This document shows positions 55,601 through 64,000 of a DNA stretch of 64,000 bases, one piece after another. The position numbers were made by a program, and so were the translations under genes. The notes under the pieces were generated by a model, which saw only the letters and a program-made list of their open reading frames with translations, was not told the DNA's origin and did no database searches. The stretch lies in assembly GCA_030737875.1 (NCBI GenBank), contig CM060926.1, positions 321,537,922 through 321,601,921 on the forward strand, read 5' to 3'. This DNA is from Allium sativum (Eukaryota; Streptophyta; Magnoliopsida; Asparagales; Amaryllidaceae). Each line of letters begins with the position of its first letter. Within the stretch, counting starts at the first letter, position 1.

Positions 55601-57184
55601 AAAGGGAACTAAGTAGTAAACCTTAGTTAAGAAAACAACGATTCTGGAAACTAAGTGGTAAATCTTAGTTAGTAGAACTAAGTAGTAATTCTTAGTATAA
55701 CATGGGAAGGAGTGAATGTTCGTCTGAGTAAAAAAGAAGGCTCCAACGAATTGGGTTACGAACCCCGAGGCTTCGAGGGGACGTGAGGGTACTCTTGGCA
55801 TCCCTCTGTGAGGCTGCAGATGATCTTCCTGGGCTCACAGAGGTTAAGGTCTGCGTAGAAGAACCAGGGTATGCTTTGGTTGCAATATATGGCAACCTAA
55901 AGACTAGGATGGACCGGCGTGATTCGGCGAGAAAACGGTAGCAGTGTGATAGCAACTCGTCGTCTAACATCCATCTTGAGTCAATCGAGATACGTGAAGC
56001 GGGAAGGCGGAGAACTCCAAAAGACCATATACTTGATATCTAGTTATGGGTGAGGATGACCATAGGATAGTAGGGCACCGGGGGCCTGTGTATAGTTCTC
56101 ATTTTTCAAGGTGTGCCTTTCATTAGTTGAGGGAGGGGTCAGGTGGGACCATAGCCACTGGAATAAAAACAGACCTCAGCATTTGCATCGGCATATATCT
56201 GAAAGCTCCCGATCGAGTTCTGTATTCTTTGACTTGCCCTGACACAGGACTCGGACTGCACATTACAGGACATGTGCATCTAGACAAGAGATAATGGTTC
56301 GCGATACATGCGTGGGAAGTATAGGAACATATACCACTCTAGGTAGTGTGTCCTAGACTTGGGGGCATCAATTGGACTAGAGGGCATAAACCATGAATCC
56401 GAGAAGCGTTCAGCAGATAGCGTAAACTCAAGTTGAAACTAGAAAGCACTTGATAGAAAACCCTAGATTAGATCCAGGTAACAAATAATAAATGTATGCC
56501 TGAAGGCAATGGAAACTACAGGGATTGGGATCACGTTATCGTTACTAGTTGGGACACTAGTTAAGTGTAGAGATATAGAAACCAGTATAACAAGGAAATA
56601 GCGAAGCGGCGAAAGTATTAGAGCATATCCAGTTTATCTTAGCTTAGCATATCTTGTGTTAATCTTGTCTAATCTTGCCAACCCTATCATCGTGGTGTTA
56701 TCTTGTATTCAGTTAATTCATGTCGTTTTGTTGTTCCATGTTCATATGCTAGAAGTTACTGAACTTACTTAGGCTTTATGTCTGACTCTGCTTTTCTTTC
56801 GTCTTCTTGTCTTCCGTTCCCCCCCCCCCCAAGGTAGTAAAGGAGGGAATAGTACAGCTCAGGTTAAGTTGGACTGTCACTCTTTCCCAGCTTGAAGATT
56901 TGTCGAAGTTTGCTTGGATTCTCTTTTCAGATGCTATGGCTGGCTCTTGCTAAAATTGGGGAATATAAATGGTGTTTTATGCTTCTTTATTTTGTAAGAT
57001 AGATGATACTCTGATATTGTGATGAAATCATTGTACAAACTATTTTATCAATAAAGCAAAGTTTTATTTTCCGCTGTTTAATTTCTGTCTATCTTGTAAT
57101 TTATCTGCATCTTTTACCCTAAATGCTCCACAGAACTTAGTGCATTCCCTTTGTGAGTGACACTAACGGATGTGGGGTGTTACA
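52627..57184 (+). repeat. 5' LTR of the second LARD
   Basis: TATATAAA 53035-53042, AATAAA 57050-57055, GTCGAC sites about 52885-52940, stem module about 54766-54850 (one outer pair broken: TTATAC against GTCTAA), stem-loop array 54897-55590. It has a triplicated roughly 70-bp segment at 53690-53935 that is single in the first LARD. Confidence 0.93.
53690..53935 (+). repeat. Threefold segment duplication in LARD LTR
   Basis: Three copies of a segment running from TCTATTCTTGGTTTTAGACC to TTCTTGAACCTAC. The partner LTR has the same triplication at about 60021-60263, so it predates the insertion. The first LARD has one copy (about 13897-13966). Confidence 0.9.
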
Positions 57185-58945
57185 CGTGGTATCAGAGCTG
57201 AAGGTTACCGGATTAGATAAAAGATTTGAAAAATTATTTTCAAAACGGTTTTAAAAGAAGCATTTTCAAGAGAAAAGATTTGTTTTAAAAAGGCATATTC
57301 CCCAAAGCCATACGCATTATCTTCTCTTCCTCTGTTTGAATTCTTGTCTCCTTCTTTGTTGAGTCTCTGGGGATTCTTGGCTTTCTGGGAGGTAACCTCA
57401 TCAAAGGGCGAAGTAGTGCCCGACTTCCATCTATAACCGTAGTAGTTCCACCTGCGGTTAGTTTTCTTTCAAGCTTAGTAGGGTTTTCTGTACGATGGAA
57501 GCAACTTTCGAGAGATTTGTCAACATGACTACACACGGAAGGGGGTGAGGAGTTTGGCTAGGGAGCACAACCCTAGGATGAGGAATTCATGGATGTAGAT
57601 TTAGCTAACGAAGGAGGAAGAAATTATAAAACCTAAGACAAGAGGAAGTATTTTTACTAGGGTATGATAGGGCATATAATTAAGGACAAGGGCAAGAACG
57701 AGGAACAAGATTTCCAGAAGGGCAAGTACATACTTTCACCACCAAGCGTACCTAGGAGAAGGGTAGTAAAGTTCTGTGAAAGAGTCTAGTTTTGCTGTCC
57801 GTACTCTTTCCTTTGGTTGTAGCGCTTCGCATTTGTTCATATCCACTTCCATAGTTGAGTCTCTGCACCATAGTACTTGCATAGTAGAAAGATCCCACTA
57901 GAGTCTCAAATCCAATTGGTGGTCTGACCAGTTTATTTTTGGTTAGTAGGGATTTGAGAATAGCTATCAAGTTTGCTTATATCATCTCACGTAGGTCGTC
58001 TAAATTCGGAGGAGGTATTCCTTAGGTGCTTGTCTGATATTTGTTTAGGCCTTTGGGGCTTGTACTTTAGGAATGTCGAGTTCGACTAGGATGGTTTGCG
58101 TGAGATGAATAGTTGTGACAGGCACGCTAAAAAGCACGTTGTAACCTTTCGACCCTTATAGCTATTACACGGCGGATAAGAGGGAGACCTCAAATCATCT
58201 TGGTACATATACTTGGTACCGTGATTGACATCTGTTTATTTTGGAAATGGAGATCAGGAACTTCACAATCGTGAAATTAAATTAGTTAAGATACAGTGGA
58301 GTAAAGCTCAAGAAGGCGAGATACTAGCATCATACCCTTTTCCTTAAGGGTGCATCCTTGATTTCTTTTTTTGTAGGAGCTTTACGCATAATTGTTTCTC
58401 TCTTTCCAAAGTATGTCCTCTAGGTCATATCTTCGATCCTTTAGGTAGAAGCTAATGGATGTAAATATATGTTTGAAACATGTTATGGTTGGTGGTTGCA
58501 AGTGGTTGCTAATGGTTGCTCGTGAATGCATATGCATACGTATTAGGCACTAGATCAGTTCGGACGCTTTCATATTGCATTTATAGATATGTATTTGTTT
58601 GTAAGTTGAAATTGATATGATTATCATATGGATGTTGCATATGGATGAATGGCTATGCACACATGTAGTATTTACATAACTAGGGATGCACACATACATA
58701 ATTGGACGCATGGCACTGACATGATTCGCATTAAGGAGGTCAACTGAATCAGTAGACCGCCCGATCTTACATTAGATAAAGACATATACACACACTAGGC
58801 ATATGAACATGAAAGCATTAGAAATCTTTCTAAGGACAATGGATGCCTGTTATTGAATGGTTTAATAAATTGGTGATTGGATGGTAGGACACATTCTTCC
58901 TAACTTGAAGATTTCGGGGACGAAATCCTTTTAAGTGGGGGAGAA
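57185..58945 (+). mobile_element. Internal domain of the second LARD
   Basis: Primer site TGGTATCAGAGC at 57187-57198, micro-ORF 57495-57548, hairpin 58733-58761, polypurine tract 58933-58945. Colinear with 17261-19020. No retroviral-type enzyme motif in any frame. Confidence 0.92.
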
Positions 58946-61900
58946 TGTAACACCCCGTTATTCTGTAACACTAAGATTCACGAATCAAGGCAGAATTAAA
59001 TTGTAAAATCAAAATCAAAGGAAAAAGGCTGCGCCATTGCGTTCGTCTCGGAATTCTGCATGAAAAGGAGTCCGAGTTGGCGTAAATCGGAGTCCGTAAG
59101 AGGAAGATATGGCCTCCGGAAGATTCAGCGAAGTTCAAATTTCAAAACAGTTCAGAAAAGCGAATTCAAATTCAAAATCGGACCCAGATTGGGCTGGGCG
59201 GGAATTTTCCCGTCCAGGGCACCCAGGTCGACAGGGTAGTCGACCTGGGTCACCCAGGTCGACTGGGTAGTTGACCCCCCCCCACCCCCGTTTTTCCAGC
59301 TTTCTGAACCGGATTCGTTTCTCTGTATATGGACTCCATTCTGACCAGATTCGTTGACTTCTACACTATATAAACAGCCCTGGTCTTCTTCTCTATTCAC
59401 AATTCTTTTCTATCCTTATGCTGCCTCTGAGAAAATATATAAATAAATAATATATATAAAATAAACCAAGACGAGGAAATGCTGCTAAAAGATTTTCAAG
59501 AGAAGTTCAAGTCAAGCTAGGATTCAAGAGGAGGTTCAAACGGCTTCAACGACTGATTTTCTACGAATCATAGCAACGCCATCTTTCTATTCTAATCTAA
59601 TCTCTGTAAGTCGGGTACTTTTTAGATTTGAACGTTTCTCCTTTCGTGACATGAAATTAAAGGAATAAAAGAGTATGCCAATTCTTTCTATTCGAATCTG
59701 TGCTTATTTCTTTGGACCTAATTAAGAATTGTTACGATTCGAGGACAAAAAAAGAATGTGACTATGAAACTATGGACCTTAGAACCATATGCCTCTTTGA
59801 CTATAAACATTGCCCATTACTATGGACATTGCCAATGACTGTGACTATGAGAATTATTTCCTTGACTATGAATACAAGCCTATGCCTTTGGGTTAGGAAA
59901 CATAAACTATTGCCTATGACATAACAAGGAAAACTGTGATTAAACACCTATGATTCATGACTAGGAAAGTGTTGCTTAAGTTTTGTGACTATGAAATTGG
60001 ATCGAAACCCGATTATCTATTCTGTCTATTCTTGGTTTTCTTTGTTTTAGACCTTGGGAATTTACCTATTAAGTTAGGTCTACCCATGTTCTTGAACCTA
60101 CTTTGTCTATTCTTGTTTTTAGACCTTGGGAATTTACCTATTAAGTTAGGTCTACCCATATTCTTGAACCTACGTCTCTATTCTGTCTATTCTTGGTTTT
60201 CTTTGGTTATAGACCTCGGGAATTTACCTATTAAGTTAGGTCTACCCATGTTCTTGAACCTACATTGTTATTCAACCCTTTTTATGCCAGTTATTATGTC
60301 TATCTTTTGCATAGCATCTTTGGTTCATTCCCTATTTTCTACGAATCTAGATTTATCTATAATCTAGATTGAATCACGATTATACAAAAGGTGGGAATAC
60401 GATTTGGGCAAAATATGAAATTTACTAAAAACGTAGTTATAAATTTGGAAATTGGCATAAATTGGGAACATGTATTATGGCATGTTCATAGAAATACAAA
60501 TTGGATAAATTCGACATGAATTATAGGATGTGTAATTTGAATCTAGTATTGACTTGTAAACTAGAATAATAAGTCTAGTTTGACATGAACTGTAATTAGA
60601 ATGTTAAAGCAGTATTGGGTTAGCTAATTTGGCATATTGGCATAAATTTGAAATTGGCCTTAATTGGGAGTACCTGTCAGGTTTAGCAAAATCATGGTTA
60701 GTGACATTTAATTTGGTATAGTTTACATACCAAAAAGGCATAAATATGATATAGAGGGAAAAATGAGCCATAAGAATAAATGTAGACAATTTACGTTAAA
60801 AGAGTGATTGGGAAATAAGTAAATTAGGAATAATTTACTTATAGAATTTGTCCTAAATGAGAAAATACAAATTTAGACAAATTAAAGGTTTATTAACGAC
60901 ATCTCTTTTAATAACACACCAGAAAGTTCTAGGGTGACAGAGAGGATATGTCTAGGCTTGGGTTTGGAAAATACAAGTTTCCTGCTCTACCTGGCTATCC
61001 CTAACTGATCCGACGGACGGGATAGTTACTTTCAAAACCTGATTTGAAAATTAATCAAAACCCTTTGAACTAAGAAAACACAAATATGCCTAACCCAAGG
61101 TTAGACTGAGTTGCGATGTAAACCTGCCCGGAACCAACCGGCACATCCAGTAATCGCAATAATATCTGTCTAATGTGAGTGGTAGCGGCTTTAATTTATT
61201 TAGTTAAAGCTAGAACAAGAATGCTAGGGTTAAGTTAACTAAGACACTTGACCAATTCAACATGATAACAAGACTGGTAGGTGGGGTTAGGTTCATACAG
61301 TTAAGCTAGAATGGGGGGTTAAGTCCATAGGAACACTTAACCAACTTAGCACAGTAAAGCTAGAACGGAGGGCTAAATCCATAGGGACACTTAACCAAAC
61401 TCATGGTAACAAGACAAGATTTGTAGAGGTTAAGTAACTAAGAAAACACTTAGCCAAATTAACCTGTTAACTAGTCTAGAAGGTGGGGTTAAGTAAAGTT
61501 AATACACTTAGCCAAATCAACATGTTAACTAGACTAGAGGTTGGGTTTAAGTAAGATTTAATACACTTTGCCAATTTGATATGTTAGCTGGGCTAGACCG
61601 TAGGGTTAAGTAAACTTGAACACTTAACCATCAGATTGTGATAAAGGAATAGGGTTAAGTCTAAAACATGAAGGGATAATACTTAACCGTTTATAACATG
61701 TTAGTTAAAACAGACGGGCAAGGTTAAGTTAAAAAGGAACACTGAACCAATACAGGGTGAATGGGTAGGGTTAGGTAATAAAAATACTTAACCAATATAA
61801 CTTGGTTTGTGGTGGGGTTAAGTCAACATGAATTGCTGATAACACTTAACCAGTTTGACAGGATAAATGAAGAGGGTTAAGTCGGCTTGAATTGACAAAT

Positions 61901-63516
61901 GACACTTAACCAATCCAAATTGAAGGGAAAGGGAACTAAGTAGTAAACCTTAGTTAAGAAAACAACGATTCTGGAAACTAAGTGGTAAATCTTAGTTAGT
62001 AGAACTAAGTCGTAATTCTTAGTATAACACGGGAAGGAGTGAATGTCTGTCTGAGTAAAAAAGAAGGCTCCAACGAATTGGGTTACGAACCCCGAGGCTT
62101 CGAGGGGACGTGAGGGTACTCTTGGTATCCCTCTGTGAGGCTTCAGATGATCCTCTTGGGCTCACAGAGGTTAAGGTCTGCGTAGAAGAACCAGGGGTAT
62201 GCATTGGTTGGAATATATGGCAATCTAAAGACTAGGATGGACCGGCGTGATTCGGCGAGAAAACGGTAGCCCTGTGATAGCAACTCGTCGTCTACCATCC
62301 ATCTTGAGTCAATCGAGAAACGTGTAGCGGGAAGGCGGAGAACTCCAAAAGACCATATACTTGCTATCTAGTTATGGGTGAGGATGGCTATAAGATAGTA
62401 GGGCACCGGGGGCCTGCGTATAGTTCTCAATTTTCAAGGTGTGCCTTTCATTAGTTGAGGGAGGGGTCAGGTGGGACCATAGCCAGTGGAATAAAAACTG
62501 ACCTTAGCATCTGCATCGGCAGATATCTGAAAGCTCCCGACCGAGTTCTGTATTCCTTGACTTGCCCTGACATAGGACTCGGACTGCAAATTACAGTACA
62601 TGTGCATCTAGACAAGCGATAACGGTTCGCAATACATGCGTGGGAAGTATAGGAACATATACCACTCTAGGAAGTTTGTCCTATACTTGGGGGCATCGAT
62701 TGGACTAGGGGGTATAAACCCTGAATCCGAGAAGCGTTCGGCAGATAGCGTAAACTCTAGTTGAAACTAGAAAGCACTTGATAGAAACCCCTAGATTAGA
62801 TCCAGGTAACAAATAATAAATGTATGCCTGAAGGCAATGGAAACTACAGGGATTGGGATCACGTTATCGTTACTAGTTGGGTCACTAGTTAGGCGGTGCA
62901 GAGATATAGAAACCAGTATAACAAGGAAATAGCGAAGTGGCGAAAGTATTAGAGCATATCTAGTTTATCTTAGCTTAGCATATCTTGTGTTAATCTTGTC
63001 TAATCTTGCCAACCCTATCATCATGGTGTTGTCTTGTATTCAGTTAATTCATGTCGTTTTGTTGTTCCATGTTCATATGCTAGAAGTTACTGAACTTACT
63101 CAGGCTTTATGTCTGACTCTGTTTTTCTTTCATCTTCTTTTCTTCTGTTCCCCTCCCTCCCCCAGGTAGTAAAGGAGGGAATAGTACAGCTCAGGTTAAG
63201 TTGGACTGTCTCTCTTTTCCAGCTTGAAGATTTGTCGAAGTTTTCTTGGATTCTCTTTTCAGAAGCTATGGCTGGCTCTTGCTAAAATTGGGGAATATAA
63301 ATGTTGTTTTATGCTTCTTTATTTTGTAAGACAGATGATACTCTGATATTGTAAAGAAATCATTGTACAAACTATTTTATCAATAAAGCAAAGTTTTATT
63401 TTCCACTGTTTAATTTCTGTTTGTCTTGTAATTTATCTGCATCTTTTACCCTAAATGCTCCACAGAACTTAGTGCATTCCCTTTGTGAGTGACACTAACG
63501 GATGTGGGGTGTTACA
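58946..63516 (+). repeat. 3' LTR of the second LARD
   Basis: TATATAAA 59367-59374, AATAAA 63382-63387, stem module about 61092-61178, stem-loop array 61226-61914. The 136-residue open frame at 59957-60367 is the triplicated segment read through, not a recognisable protein. Confidence 0.93.
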
Positions 63517-63521
63517 GTATT
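63517..63521. repeat. Target-site duplication GTATT, right copy
   Basis: Matches 52622-52626 exactly. Confidence 0.95.
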
Positions 63522-64000
63522 CATACGTATTTTAGTGGCATCTAGGCTATAATGTAGCATAGCTACAACAATAAAAAGGGAATATGACGAAGGTGATAGT
63601 TTCAACATATCTTGGTATAAACATAAACATAAACTGGTATGATAACAAGGTGAATGGTCATGTAATCATCAAGGCAAGGTAGGCATAAAAGTGATGAACT
63701 TGTAGCAACTACGATATCAACGCAACATAATGAGATCTAAATTAACTATAAGATGTCCAATTATTTAGACCTAGCATAGTTAGGTTGACATAGTAACATG
63801 TTTAGATCTAAAGATGGATTCACATGTCAAGTTTTCAACATATCTCAATGGATCTCAATTTGACAGGTGAAAGATGATTAACATAAAGATCTAGATCTAA
63901 GTAATGTTACAATTGTCCAAATTAATAGATGTACATCCACCATAACATAGTTACAAGTCAAGATCCATATAAGCAACATAATGAAATAACAACAATTTTA
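63522..64000 (-). repeat. Family C LTR, antisense, continuation
   Basis: Reverse-complement similarity to 37140-37632 and to about 50160-50640. It continues the LTR interrupted at 52621 and runs off the window. No gene is visible. Confidence 0.75.

Larger units (their letters stand above)
52627..63516 (+). mobile_element. Complete second LARD
   Basis: A 10,890-bp element: LTR 52627-57184 (4558 bp), internal domain 57185-58945 (1761 bp), LTR 58946-63516 (4571 bp), TSD GTATT. Same family as 12778-23498 and same internal length within one base. No gag or pol. LTR divergence is a few percent by eye, older than the Tekay insertion. Confidence 0.95.

Noticed and set aside
59957..60367. 136-codon open frame with internal repeats
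   Set aside because: It is a read-through of the triplicated LTR segment, is shorter in the partner LTR and resembles no protein family.

Overview
The window looks like heterochromatic DNA of a flowering plant, probably a eudicot, although the sequence does not identify a species. Essentially all of it is nested LTR retrotransposons of the Ty3/gypsy superfamily, and I see no host gene. The AT-rich composition, the initiator-tRNA-Met primer sites (TGGTATCAGAGC), the polypurine tracts and the chromodomain-bearing polyprotein all fit plant chromoviruses of the Tekay/Del type. A second lineage (Tat/Retand-like) is represented by one decayed element.

Layout, left to right. (1) 1-785 and 12457-12777 are one broken internal domain of a large non-autonomous element, called LARD here. 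(2) 786-12451 is a complete, young Tekay-type element on the minus strand, inserted into that LARD with TSD TGTTA. Its 1458-residue Gag-Pol-chromodomain frame (8995-4619) is open. (3) 12778-23498 is LTR-internal-LTR of the same LARD. With item 1 it forms a tandem array that shares an LTR. (4) 23559-24109 plus 47088-48445 is an LTR of a minus-strand element F, split by (5) a minus-strand Tat-like element E (24110-47082, TSD CATAA). E carries a decayed gag, no recognisable pol, and an extra gene on the opposite strand. (6) Inside E, that extra gene is broken by a 6.0-kb solo LTR (D, 30004-36036, TSD AGGGG) and by a mosaic chromovirus remnant (36359-42048, imperfect TSD CCAAC/CCGAC). In both places the reading frame resumes when the insert and one TSD copy are ignored. 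(7) 48446-49526 is the short internal domain of F and a stub of its other LTR. (8) From 49527 to the end are three nested layers: a sense LTR fragment (family C), an antisense C LTR starting at 50809, and a complete second LARD (52627-63516, TSD GTATT) inside the antisense C LTR.

How the parts relate. The Tekay element could supply proteins to the LARDs: they share its primer site and leader, a hairpin about 200 bp before the polypurine tract, and the tract itself. The chromovirus-type LTRs (Tekay, LARD, B, C) share a U3 core, arrays of GTCGAC palindromes in most copies, and a pyrimidine/C tract near the 3' end. They also share a roughly 90-bp module whose predicted stems differ between copies by compensatory changes. 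That covarying module is the strongest candidate here for an undescribed functional element.
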